A stretch of DNA of 64,000 nucleotides from Nocardioides islandensis. GTDB lineage: Bacteria > Actinomycetota > Actinomycetes > Propionibacteriales > Nocardioidaceae. This document shows positions 15,662-22,953 of the stretch, piece after piece (the first letter of the stretch is position 1; every line of letters begins with the position of its first letter). A program made the translations under genes and the position numbers. Below the pieces are notes generated by a model that was given only the letters and a program-made list of their open reading frames with translations, had not been told where the DNA came from and searched no databases. The stretch covers positions 1 through 64,000 of the forward strand of contig NZ_JADKPN010000021.1 in the NCBI RefSeq assembly GCF_015352455.1, read 5' to 3'.

Positions 15662-16510
15662 GTGCGTACGACGACGCGGTCAGGGGTGCGCCCGCTCGGC
15701 GCCGCCGACGTTGCCGAGTTCCTCGCGCTCACCGACCGGAACCCCACGGTCAACGTCTTCGCCGCGCACCGTGCCCGCACCACCCGCCTGGAGCCGCGGC
15801 TGCTCGGCGGCGAGGTCTGGGGCCAATTCGTCGACGGCGACCTGGTCGCCGGCTGCCACGTCGGCGCGAACCTGGTGCCGATCGAGGCGGGGGAGGACGA
15901 CATCGAGGCGTTCGGTGAGCGGCTGCTGCGTCGCGGCCGCACGGTGTCCACGATCGTCGGCCCGCAGCCGGCCGTACGCGGTCTGTGGGACGTGCTGGGC
16001 GACTCGTGGGGACCACCTCGGGAGAGCCGGTGGGAGCAGCCGCACCTGGTCGCCGACGGCCAACCGCTGATCGAGCCGGACCCGCTCGTGCGCGCCTCGC
16101 GTCCCGAGGACTTCGGCGCGCTCTACCCCGCGTGCGTGGCGATGTACACCGAGGAGCTCGGCGTCTCGCCCGAGCTCGGCGGCGGCGCCGAGGGGTACCG
16201 CGCCCGCGTCCGCCAGCTCGTCCAGCTCGGCTGGTCGTTCGCCAGGTACGAGCGCGGCCGCGTCGTCTTCAAGGCCGAGGTCGCCTTCGCCACCCCCACC
16301 AACGCCCAGGTGCAAGGCGTCTGGGTCAACCCCGACCGCCGGGGCGAGGGGCTCGCCGCCGCCGGCATGGCCGCCGTCGTGGAGCAGGTACGCCGGACCG
16401 TCGCGCCGTCCGTCTCGTTGTACGTCAACGACTGGAACCAGCCCGCCCGCCGCGCGTACGCGAAGGTCGGCTTCCGCCAGACCGACACGTTCAGCACCTT
16501 GATGTACTGA
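15662..16510 (+). CDS. DUF4081 domain-containing GNAT acetyltransferase
   Basis: A 282-residue two-part protein. An N-terminal DUF4081-type half (about residues 8-115, with FLALTDRNPTVNVFAAHRAR) is followed by a GNAT fold in which VQGVWVNPDRRGEGLAAAGM forms the acetyl-CoA pyrophosphate loop and SLYVNDWNQPARRAYAKVGF the C-terminal strand and helix. This is the gene that sits next to ispG in many actinobacteria (Rv2867c in M. tuberculosis). Here it is separated from ispG by an oxidase, an MFS pump and GT61. The acetyl acceptor is unknown. Confidence 0.9.
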   Translation: MRTTTRSGVRPLGAADVAEFLALTDRNPTVNVFAAHRARTTRLEPRLLGGEVWGQFVDGDLVAGCHVGANLVPIEAGEDDIEAFGERLLRRGRTVSTIVGPQPAVRGLWDVLGDSWGPPRESRWEQPHLVADGQPLIEPDPLVRASRPEDFGALYPACVAMYTEELGVSPELGGGAEGYRARVRQLVQLGWSFARYERGRVVFKAEVAFATPTNAQVQGVWVNPDRRGEGLAAAGMAAVVEQVRRTVAPSVSLYVNDWNQPARRAYAKVGFRQTDTFSTLMY

Positions 16511-16516
16511 GCGCGC

Positions 16517-16671
16517 TTCGCCCGAGCTCGCGAGGGCGGAGATGAAGCGCCAGGTCGAGGAGCGTTCGGCGCAGACCGGAGCCTGCGACGGGATGCGCGA
16601 CGCGTCTCGAGACCCGGTACCCGCAGAGGTCTCGACACGCCGCTCGTCCCTCGCGGCGGCTCGACCAGCAT
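16517..16671. repeat. Two tandem dispersed-repeat units
   Basis: The first unit runs from about 16551 (AGGTCGAGGAGCGTTCGGCG) to TCTCGAGACCCGG near 16617. The second (16632-16671) starts GGTCTCGACACGCCGCTCGT and ends CTCGACCAGCAT, and is the reverse-orientation copy of the unit at 5529-5566. Both follow the pattern of a GGTCTCGA end and a TCGACC end bracketing a GC-rich core. There is no coding potential. Confidence 0.6.
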
Positions 16672-16681
16672 CATGAGGCCC

Positions 16682-17050
16682 ATGTCTCTCTCCCTCGACG
16701 CCAAGGCCCTGGTCGCGATCTTCGGCGTGAGCGGGACGCTCCACCTGACCAGGCCGCGCCTCTACCAGCCGCTGATGCCTGACTTCGTACCCGCCCACCG
16801 CGAGGTGATCTACGCCAGCGGCGTGGCCGAGCTCGCGTGCGCGGCGGGGCTGCTGCACCCGCGGACGCGCAGGCTGGCGGGGTACGCCGGGGCCGCACTG
16901 CTCGTGCTCGTGTTCCCGGGCAACGTGAAGATGGCCGACGACGCGCGCCGCTCGCGCAGCACCCGCTTCAAGACCATCGCCTACGGACGGCTGCCGCTGC
17001 AGCTGCCGATGATCCGGGCCGCCTGGAGGGCGGCCCGGACCACGGACTGA
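16682..17050 (+). CDS. DoxX family membrane protein
   Basis: A 122-residue small membrane protein with DoxX/DUF4870-like features. A first helix is near AKALVAIFGVSGTLHLTRP, followed by the loop PDFVPAHREVIYASGVAELA, which is typical of DoxX proteins (VPxxRxxxYxSGVxE), then two more helices and PGNVKMADDARRS before the last one. The role of most DoxX proteins is unknown; some join thiol-stress complexes with SodA and SseA in mycobacteria. ATG at 16682 (MSLSLDAK) is chosen; an in-frame ATG at 16673 lies at the edge of the repeat and neither has a clear ribosome site. Confidence 0.8.
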   Translation: MSLSLDAKALVAIFGVSGTLHLTRPRLYQPLMPDFVPAHREVIYASGVAELACAAGLLHPRTRRLAGYAGAALLVLVFPGNVKMADDARRSRSTRFKTIAYGRLPLQLPMIRAAWRAARTTD

Positions 17051-17054
17051 TCGC

Positions 17055-18026
17055 TCAGAGCTCCGGTGTGGGCCGCAGGTCGGACGCGCGGTTGCAGTCG
17101 GCGACCTGGCACCGCACGGTCGCGGCCTTGGTCCTCCCGTTGGCGTCGAAGAGCAGCTTGGTGTTGCTCTCCCACCAGACGCGGCCGAAGTAGTTGTCGA
17201 TCGTGTAGTGCACGAGCAGGGTGCCGTTGGCCTTGCGCACGAGGATGTCGGCCGGGCCGATCCCGTCGCTGAGCAGGGGGATGGTGGCCACCCGCTTGCC
17301 GTCCGGCGAGACCGCGTCGATGCGCTCGTCGCAGTTGGTGAACAGCACGTCGCCCGGGTCGCTGAGGTGCGCGAGCACCTGGCAGCCACCGAACTGCGGG
17401 TCCTTGCTGAAGTACCCCAGCAGGTCGTGGGCCACGCTGGCGTAGTTGCCGAGCTTGGCGTTGACCTTGGTGACGTCGTTGCTGACGGTGTTCCAGGTCA
17501 GCGTCTTCACCTTGGGCGAGCCGAGCGACGCCACCGTCAGGCCGTCGTCGAACGCCAGCAACCGCGGCAACCCGGCGAACGCGTGCACGGACACCTCGTC
17601 GTCCAGGCCGAGGTCGTAGACCGCGAGGGTCGGCTTCTGGGTCGAGTCGCCGTAGGAGTACGCGACCTGGTCCGATTCGGCGTCGAGGACCGCGTTGAAC
17701 GGGTCGATGAACTCCCGCAGCACCTTCACGGCTCCGGTGGCCGCGATCTTGACCAGCTTGACGTTGCCCCACTGGCTGTTGCCCGTCGCCGCGATGTAGC
17801 TGCCCTGCCACTTGCCGTAGAGCAGCACGTTCGGCCGCTTCACCTTCACCGAGACGTCGCCGTCGACGATCACCGTGCCCTCGACGTGCGGTCCCCGGAC
17901 GTCCGGCCCTCGGGACAGCGCTCCCGGCTTGATCGGGATCGTCTCGGCGGCACCGGATGGAGCGGCTGCCAGCAGGGACACCCCCACCGTCATCAAGGTG
18001 GTCGTGAAGGTCAAGACTCTGCGCAT
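17055..18026 (-). CDS. Secreted beta-propeller-like protein of unknown function
   Basis: A 323-residue protein with a Sec signal peptide (basic MRR, hydrophobic LTFTTTLMTVGVSLLAAA, cleavage probably after PSGAA near residue 27). The mature part is a chain of short strands with repeating phrases (GNSQWGNVKLVKIAATGAVK, then DAVSPDGKRVATIPLLSDGI) reminiscent of TolB/WD-like beta-propellers. There are four cysteines in its second half. I do not recognise a family. It is divergent from proS with 69 bases between starts; a GGGAGA ribosome site precedes the ATG. Adjacent DoxX is convergent, with 4 bases between stops. Confidence 0.72.
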   Translation of the reverse strand: MRRVLTFTTTLMTVGVSLLAAAPSGAAETIPIKPGALSRGPDVRGPHVEGTVIVDGDVSVKVKRPNVLLYGKWQGSYIAATGNSQWGNVKLVKIAATGAVKVLREFIDPFNAVLDAESDQVAYSYGDSTQKPTLAVYDLGLDDEVSVHAFAGLPRLLAFDDGLTVASLGSPKVKTLTWNTVSNDVTKVNAKLGNYASVAHDLLGYFSKDPQFGGCQVLAHLSDPGDVLFTNCDERIDAVSPDGKRVATIPLLSDGIGPADILVRKANGTLLVHYTIDNYFGRVWWESNTKLLFDANGRTKAATVRCQVADCNRASDLRPTPEL

Positions 18027-18082
18027 CGCGTCTCCCGTCGCTGTGCTGGCTTACTCCCGTGCAGGCAACTCCACCACACAAG

Positions 18083-18088
18083 TAGCCT
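18083..18088 (+). promoter_or_regulatory. Leaderless -10 box of proS
   Basis: TAGCCT, seven bases (TTCGGCC), ATG at 18096. No Shine-Dalgarno. It supports this ATG rather than any upstream in-frame start. Confidence 0.55.
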
Positions 18089-18095
18089 TTCGGCC

Positions 18096-19862
18096 ATGAT
18101 CCTTCGCCTGTCCAGCCTCTTCGTCCGCACCTTGCGCGAGGACCCGGCGGACGCGGAGGTCCCGAGCCACAGGCTGCTCGTCCGCGCCGGGTACATCCGC
18201 CGCAACGCCCCCGGCATCTACACCTGGCTCCCGCTGGGACTGCGCGTGCTGCGCAAGATCGAGAACATCGTGCGCGACGAGATGGACGCCATCGGCGCCC
18301 AGGAGCTGCTGTTCCCCGCGCTGCTGCCGCGCGAGCCCTACGACGCGACCAACCGCTGGACCGAGTACGGCGACAGCATCTTCCGGCTCCAGGACCGCAA
18401 GGGCGCCGACTACCTGCTCGGCCCCACCCACGAGGAGATGTTCACCCTCGTGGTGAAGGACCTGTACTCGTCGTACAAGGACCTGCCGCTGTGGATCTAC
18501 CAGATCCAGAACAAGTACCGGGACGAGGCGCGGCCGCGCGCCGGCATCCTGCGCGGGCGCGAGTTCGTGATGAAGGACAGCTACTCCTTCGACATCGACG
18601 ACGCCGGGCTCGACCGCAGCTACCAGGCGCACCGTGACGCCTACACCCGGATCTTCGACCGGCTCGGGTTCGACTACGTCATCGTCAAGGCCGAGGCCGG
18701 GGCGATGGGCGGCTCGAAGTCCGAGGAGTTCCTGGCCAAGGCCGCCGTGGGCGAGGACACCTACGTCCGCTGCAACAGGTGCGACTACGCCGCCAACGTC
18801 GAGGCCGTCGACTCCCTCGCGCCGTCGCCCGTCGCGTACGACGACGCGCCGGCCGCCCACGCGGAGCAGACCCCCGACACCCCGACCATCGACACGCTGG
18901 TCGACCACCTCAACGAGCGGTACCCGCGCGACGACCGTCCCTGGCACGCCGGCGACACCCTGAAGAACGTCGTGTTCTCCGTGCGCCACCCCGACGGCAC
19001 CACCGAGGCGCTCGCGATCGGCATTCCCGGCGACCGCGAGGTCGACGCCAAGCGGCTGGAGTCCAAGCTCGGTGAGGGCGTGGTCTTCGAGCCCTTCGGC
19101 GAGGAGGACTTCGCGGCCCGACCCACGCTGGCCAAGGGGTACATCGGACCGGGCGCGCTCGGCGAGAAGAAGCCCGCCGGAGTGCGGTTCCTGCTGGACC
19201 CGCGCGTCGTCGAGGGCACCCGATGGGTGACCGGCGCCGACGTCACCGGCAGCCACGTGCTCGACCTGGTCGCGGGTCGCGACTTCTCCGGCGACGGCAT
19301 CATCGACGTGGCCGACGTCCGCGACGGCGACCCCTGCCCGAACAACGACGGCGGCCTGCTGGAGTCCGCGCGCGGCATCGAGATGGGCCACGTGTTCCAG
19401 CTCGGCCGCAAGTACGCCGACGCGCTCGGCCTCCAGGTGCTCGACGAGAACGGCAAGCTCGTCACGGTCACCATGGGCTCCTACGGCATCGGCCCGTCGC
19501 GGGCCGTGGCCGCCATCGCCGAGAACACCCTCGACGAGATCGGCCTCTGCTGGCCCCGCGAGGTCGCTCCGGCCGACGTGCACATCGTGGCCACGGGCAA
19601 GGACGAGGCGGTGTTCGAGGCGGCGGAGCAGCTGTCGCAGGACCTGTCGGCGCGCGGCCTCGACGTGATGTACGACGACCGCAAGGCCAGCCCCGGCGTG
19701 AAGTTCAAGGACGCCGAGCTGATCGGCGTGCCGACGATCGTGACCGTCGGGCGTGGCCTGGTGGACGGGGTGTTCGAGGTCAAGGACCGCAGGAGCGGCG
19801 AGCGCACCGACGTACCGGTCGGCGACGCGGTCGACCACCTCGTCGCCGTCGTCCGCGGCTGA
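18096..19862 (+). CDS. proS: Prolyl-tRNA synthetase (bacterial type, with insertion domain)
   Basis: A 588-residue class II synthetase charging tRNA-Pro. Motif 1 lies around GLRVLRKIENIVRDEMDAIG. Motif 2 is RAGILRGREFVMKDSYSFD. The editing insertion domain occupies roughly residues 225-400 and includes GEKKPAGVRFLLDPRVVEGT. Motif 3 is MGSYGIGPSRAVAAIAENTL, and the C-terminal anticodon domain holds ARGLDVMYDDRKASPGVKFK. The full-length bacterial architecture is intact. The open frame extends far upstream, but the leaderless promoter and family alignment place the start at MILRLSSLFVRTL. In mycobacteria proS likewise precedes the rimP-nusA-infB region. Confidence 0.98.
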   Translation: MILRLSSLFVRTLREDPADAEVPSHRLLVRAGYIRRNAPGIYTWLPLGLRVLRKIENIVRDEMDAIGAQELLFPALLPREPYDATNRWTEYGDSIFRLQDRKGADYLLGPTHEEMFTLVVKDLYSSYKDLPLWIYQIQNKYRDEARPRAGILRGREFVMKDSYSFDIDDAGLDRSYQAHRDAYTRIFDRLGFDYVIVKAEAGAMGGSKSEEFLAKAAVGEDTYVRCNRCDYAANVEAVDSLAPSPVAYDDAPAAHAEQTPDTPTIDTLVDHLNERYPRDDRPWHAGDTLKNVVFSVRHPDGTTEALAIGIPGDREVDAKRLESKLGEGVVFEPFGEEDFAARPTLAKGYIGPGALGEKKPAGVRFLLDPRVVEGTRWVTGADVTGSHVLDLVAGRDFSGDGIIDVADVRDGDPCPNNDGGLLESARGIEMGHVFQLGRKYADALGLQVLDENGKLVTVTMGSYGIGPSRAVAAIAENTLDEIGLCWPREVAPADVHIVATGKDEAVFEAAEQLSQDLSARGLDVMYDDRKASPGVKFKDAELIGVPTIVTVGRGLVDGVFEVKDRRSGERTDVPVGDAVDHLVAVVRG

Positions 19863-19866
19863 CCGC

Positions 19867-20451
19867 GTGCCGTCGGCTCACCAAGGGGGCTGGCTGCTCG
19901 GCGGCTGCGTCGTGCTGGCCGTCGGGGTCGGGATGCTGCTGACCGCGGACCTCGGCTCCGACGGCTACTCGACGTTCGTCAACGGGCTGGCCCTCACCTT
20001 CGGCCTGTCGTTCTGGGTGGTGAACCTCGTGGTCGGCTCGGTGCTCGTCGTGATGGCAGCGGCGCGCCACGTCCGTCCCGGGGTCGGCACGGTGACGCAG
20101 GTCGTCGTGGTCGGCGTGGTCATCTCGCTCCTGCTCGACGCACTGGAGACGCCGGACGGTCTCGGCGGGCGGATCACCCTGCTGGTGGCGGCCTTCCCCG
20201 TCCTCGCGCTCGGCATCGCGGCCTACCTGGGCAGCAACACCGGCGCCGGACCGACCGAGGCGGCGGCGCTGGCCTGGGACCCGCCGGTCCCGTTCCGCTG
20301 GAGCTACAGCCTGGTGCAGGGCGGCGGAGCGCTGGGCGGCTGGCTGCTGGGCGCGACGGTCGGTGTCGGGACCATCGCCGTGATCGTCGCGCTGGGGCCG
20401 CTGGTCGACGTGGCCAGCCGCCTGCTGCGGCTCGACGTGCACCAGACCTGA
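19867..20451 (+). CDS. YitT/YczE-like integral membrane protein
   Basis: A 194-residue protein with about five membrane helices. It has the small-protein pattern of YczE/DUF6198 family members: GMLLTADLGSDGYSTFVNGL after helix 1, then GLSFWVVNLVVGSVLVVMAA, and a later helix ending ALGIAAYLGSNTGAGPTEAA. The GxGPxD/E-like loop after helix 4 is characteristic of that family. The GTG start is 4 bases after the proS stop, so it is probably co-transcribed. The transported substrate or role is unknown. Confidence 0.72.
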   Translation: MPSAHQGGWLLGGCVVLAVGVGMLLTADLGSDGYSTFVNGLALTFGLSFWVVNLVVGSVLVVMAAARHVRPGVGTVTQVVVVGVVISLLLDALETPDGLGGRITLLVAAFPVLALGIAAYLGSNTGAGPTEAAALAWDPPVPFRWSYSLVQGGGALGGWLLGATVGVGTIAVIVALGPLVDVASRLLRLDVHQT

Positions 20452-20482
20452 GGCATCGGTCGAGGCGGTCGCGCCCAACGGT

Positions 20483-20488
20483 TAGGTT
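20483..20488 (+). promoter_or_regulatory. Leaderless -10 box of the HAD gene
   Basis: TAGGTT, seven bases (GGCGCGC), GTG at 20496. It supports GTG 20496 over the TTG at 20487, which lies inside the box. Confidence 0.5.
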
Positions 20489-20495
20489 GGCGCGC

Positions 20496-21209
20496 GTGGC
20501 GGTGGACGCGGTGATCTTCGACTGGGGCGGCACGTTGACGCGGTGGCACGACATCGACTTCCACGCCGAGTCGCTGGCTCTCGCGCAGGCGGTCGTGCAC
20601 CGCGAGGACGCGGACGAGCATCCGGTGCCGGCCGACGTCGGCGCCCGGCTGCACCGGGCGGGGAACGCCATCTGGGGCCGCAGTCGCGACCACCAGCAGA
20701 GCGCGACCATCGCCGACCTGTTCACCGAGGCCGGGCTGGACCACGACCCCGACCTGCTGGACGCCTACTACGACTTCTGGGTGCCGCACACGGCGACCGA
20801 CCCCGAGGTCGGGCCGCTGTTCGAGGCGCTGCACCGCCAGGGCATCAAGGTCGGCGTGCTCTCGAACACCATCTGGCCCCGGGCCTGGCACCGTGGGTTC
20901 TTCGAGCGCGACGGTGTGCTCGACCTCATCGACGGGGACGTGTACACCTCGGAGATCCCGTGGACCAAGCCCGCCCCCGAGGCGTTCCGGGCGGCCATGG
21001 ACGCCGTCGGCGCCACCGAGGCGAGCCGGTGCGTGTACGTCGGCGACCGGCTCTTCGACGACGTCTGGGGCGCCCACAACGCCGGCCTGCGCGCGATCCA
21101 CGTCCCGCACAGCAACATCCCGCGCGAGCAGGTCGGCCACACCGAGGGCGAGCCGGACGCCGTCGTGCACGGGCTGGCGGAGATCGCGGACGTCGTCGCC
21201 GCCTGGTGA
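20496..21209 (+). CDS. HAD superfamily hydrolase with DWGGT motif
   Basis: A 237-residue HAD-IA type protein. Motif I is VIFDWGGTLT with nucleophile Asp9. The second aspartate of the usual DxD is replaced by Gly11, so the normal acid/base residue is absent. Motif II is VGVLSNTIWP, motif III the lysine of PWTKPAPEAF, and motif IV GDRLFDDVWGAHNAG. The replacement suggests altered or weak phosphatase chemistry, though the DWGGT variant occurs elsewhere in actinobacteria. Substrate unknown. It is followed by a 25-bp palindrome and a long hairpin. Confidence 0.88.
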   Translation: MAVDAVIFDWGGTLTRWHDIDFHAESLALAQAVVHREDADEHPVPADVGARLHRAGNAIWGRSRDHQQSATIADLFTEAGLDHDPDLLDAYYDFWVPHTATDPEVGPLFEALHRQGIKVGVLSNTIWPRAWHRGFFERDGVLDLIDGDVYTSEIPWTKPAPEAFRAAMDAVGATEASRCVYVGDRLFDDVWGAHNAGLRAIHVPHSNIPREQVGHTEGEPDAVVHGLAEIADVVAAW

Positions 21210-21246
21210 GGCCTCCGGAGAACGTGCTGGTCAGACGCGGTCCCTG

Positions 21247-21271
21247 CATGTTTGTGCAGTGCACAAACATG
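21247..21271. repeat. 25-bp perfect palindrome, copy 1 of a two-copy family
   Basis: CATGTTTGTGCA and its exact complement flank a single central base. The copy at 52575-52599 shares the core GTTTGTGCAGTGCACA plus related flanking bases (GGG...TTC.G..CCTCG) for about 26 bases downstream. Each copy lies shortly after a gene stop, here 38 bases after the HAD gene. It could be a terminator-like hairpin, a protein-binding site or a small dispersed element. Confidence 0.7.
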
Positions 21272-21390
21272 AGGGAGCGAAACCATTCGGAACCTCGACG
21301 CCGCATTGCATGATTTCGCACGAGGGCAGTCCGGTTCACCCCACATCCCGGACCGGGCGGCTATCGGCATCAGGAAGTCAGGGCACCGAC

Positions 21391-21460
21391 AACGGCCCGC
21401 GTGCTTCCGGCGTCGAGGAATATCTCGGGAGTTCCTCGGCACCGGAGGACGCGGGCCGTT
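21391..21460. terminator. Long bidirectional hairpin terminator
   Basis: The arms 21391-21420 and 21432-21460 are complementary over about 29 bases with a few mismatches (both begin AACGGCCCGCGT when read outward) around an 11-base loop. It lies between convergent genes, 18 bases beyond the DUF4439 stop, so it probably ends transcription from both sides. There is only a very short T run. Confidence 0.6.
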
Positions 21461-21478
21461 TCCCGTCTCCGGGCGCGT

Positions 21479-21910
21479 TCAGGCCAGGTCGGGGCCGCCC
21501 GGCAGCGGCTGCGGGGCGGCCCCGAAGCCGACCATCCGCGTCGCCGCCCGGGTGAGGGCGCCGATCGCCCACGAGCGGTCCGCCCCCGAGGTGTTGGCGA
21601 CCACGTAGGCGTAGGTGTCGGCGCACCGGCTCTCGATCCCCGCAGCGGCCAGCCCCACCCCGGCCGGTGTGGGGGGAGTGTCCGGGAGCTCGTACGTCGG
21701 CGCGGCCGGCGTCGGCTCGGCCCCCTCGTCGACCAGCCGGTTGGTCAGCAGGTCGCGCCAGGCCCGGTGCGCGACGTACGCCTCGGAGATCCGCTCGAAC
21801 AGCAGCGGCGTCGCGGACTGCGACGTACGCGCGCCGAGGACGCCGTACACGTAGAGCGCGGCGTGCTCGCCCGCGAGCGCGGTCTGCAGGGCGTCGACGG
21901 GCGTCGTCAT
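21479..21910 (-). CDS. DUF4439 (ferritin-like) domain protein
   Basis: A 143-residue all-helical protein of the DUF4439 ferritin-like family. Helix 1 has ALAGEHAALYVYGVLGARTS with the conserved Glu-His pair, and helix 2 has RISEAYVAHRAWRDLLTNRL. Later come RCADTYAYVVANTSGADRSW and ALTRAATRMVGFG. Members may bind metal or simply share the fold. The start overlaps the stop of the lipoprotein gene by 4 bases. The DUF4439-plus-lipoprotein pair between proS and rimP is also seen in mycobacteria (Rv2844/Rv2843 region, from memory). Function unknown. Confidence 0.82.
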   Translation of the reverse strand: MTTPVDALQTALAGEHAALYVYGVLGARTSQSATPLLFERISEAYVAHRAWRDLLTNRLVDEGAEPTPAAPTYELPDTPPTPAGVGLAAAGIESRCADTYAYVVANTSGADRSWAIGALTRAATRMVGFGAAPQPLPGGPDLA

Positions 21911-22383
21911 GGAGCGCTCAGGCAGGCGGCGATGCCCGCCGACATGCTGGCCAGCAGTCGGGCCAGGGCGCCACTGGCCGCCTCCTGCGCCAGGTGCGCG
22001 AGCTCGCGCTGGGCGGCCAGCTCGCGCTTCCGGAGCGCCCGCGGACCAGGCAGCGACGGGAGACCGGACCCGGGCGAGGGCGACGCGGACGCGGAGGCGC
22101 CGGCCGCGCGGTCGAGGGCGGCCAGGTGCGTGGTGTGCAGCGCCGCGAACCGGCCGCCGATGTCGACGCCCGGCTGGCCGGCCTGGGACAGCAGGTCGGT
22201 GGTGAGGGCAACCGCCCGGTCCAGGGCCACTCGGTCCGGGTCCTCCTCGGCGGCCTGCGTCGTGGCCGACGGGGTCGACGCCGACGTGTCCGGGGAGGTG
22301 GGCGACGAGTCCGTCGTGCAGGCGGTGAGGCCCAGGACCGCGACGCCCGAGGCGGTCATGGTCGCGCGCCGGCTGGGTCTCAC
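21907..22383 (-). CDS. Putative lipoprotein upstream of rimP
   Basis: A 158-residue exported protein with a lipobox: LTAC with Cys22 after a hydrophobic stretch (ASGVAVLGLTAC). A twin arginine (SRRATM) at the N-terminus makes Tat export possible. A Ser/Thr/Pro-rich linker (about 24-48) follows, then a helical region (DRVALDRAVALTTDLLSQAG, then LRKRELAAQRELAHLAQEAA). It overlaps the DUF4439 gene by 4 bases and may hold that protein or a partner at the membrane; this is inference. A TAGGGT box 6 bases before the GTG indicates a leaderless start. Confidence 0.8.
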   Translation of the reverse strand: MRPSRRATMTASGVAVLGLTACTTDSSPTSPDTSASTPSATTQAAEEDPDRVALDRAVALTTDLLSQAGQPGVDIGGRFAALHTTHLAALDRAAGASASASPSPGSGLPSLPGPRALRKRELAAQRELAHLAQEAASGALARLLASMSAGIAACLSAP

Positions 22384-22389
22384 CCGGCG

Positions 22390-22395
22390 ACCCTA
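22390..22395 (-). promoter_or_regulatory. Leaderless -10 box of the lipoprotein gene
   Basis: Minus strand TAGGGT, six bases (CGCCGG), GTG at 22383. It is divergent from the rimP promoter, whose box is at 22415-22420. Confidence 0.5.
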
Positions 22396-22414
22396 TCGGC
22401 GGTGACGGGGCCGC

Positions 22415-22445
22415 TATCGTGGGTGATCTACAACAGCACAGGAGG
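22415..22445 (+). promoter_or_regulatory. rimP -10 box and ribosome-binding site
   Basis: TATCGT at 22415-22420 is followed by a leader of about 28 bases and a perfect AGGAGG at 22440-22445, 10 bases before the rimP GTG. This operon opener, unlike its divergent neighbour, has a classical leader. Confidence 0.5.
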
Positions 22446-22455
22446 TCGGTACCCC

Positions 22456-22953
22456 GTGAGCCGAGGACACACCCAGGACGCCACCCGGGACCGGATCACC
22501 GCTGCCGTCTCCGAACCCCTGGGTGCCCTGGGTCTCGATGTCGAGGCCGTCGAGCTGACGCCCGCCGGCAAGCGCCGGCTGCTGCGCGTCGCGGTGGACC
22601 GCGACGGCGGGGTGACCCTCGACGACATCGCCGAGGCCACCCGCGAGGTCTCGAAGGCGATCGACGACACCGACGCGATGGGCGAGGCGCCGTACACGCT
22701 CGAGGTGACCTCCCGCGGTGTGGACCGGCCGCTGACGATGCCGCGGCACTGGCGGCGCAACCACGACCGCCTGGTGAAGGTGACGACGACCGGGGGTGAG
22801 ACGCTGACCGGTCGCATCGGTGCCAGCGACGAGGACCGGGTGACGCTCGACGTGTCGGGCCAGCCGCGTTCGATCGGGTACGACGAGGTCGCCAAGGCGC
22901 TCGTCCAGGTCGAGTTCAACCGCAGGCACACAGAGACGGACGAGGAGGGCTGA
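22456..22953 (+). CDS. rimP: Ribosome maturation factor RimP
   Basis: A 165-residue protein needed for 30S subunit maturation. The N-terminal domain has GLDVEAVELTPAGKRRLLRV and the conserved VDRDGGVTLDDIAEATREVS. The Sm-like C-terminal domain follows PYTLEVTSRGVDRPLTMPRH. The GTG start follows AGGAGG. Its stop overlaps the nusA ATG by one base (TGATG). It opens the rimP-nusA(-ylxR-infB) operon, which is interrupted here after nusA. Confidence 0.96.
   Translation: MSRGHTQDATRDRITAAVSEPLGALGLDVEAVELTPAGKRRLLRVAVDRDGGVTLDDIAEATREVSKAIDDTDAMGEAPYTLEVTSRGVDRPLTMPRHWRRNHDRLVKVTTTGGETLTGRIGASDEDRVTLDVSGQPRSIGYDEVAKALVQVEFNRRHTETDEEG

Noticed and set aside
17208..18095. An N-terminal extension of proS of ~296 codons
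   Set aside because: It is antisense to the secreted protein gene at 17055-18026, and the leaderless box and family alignment put the start at 18096.
21247..21271. The 25-bp palindrome as a phage or integron attachment site
   Set aside because: No integrase, tRNA gene or cassette is near either copy, and both copies simply follow gene stops.
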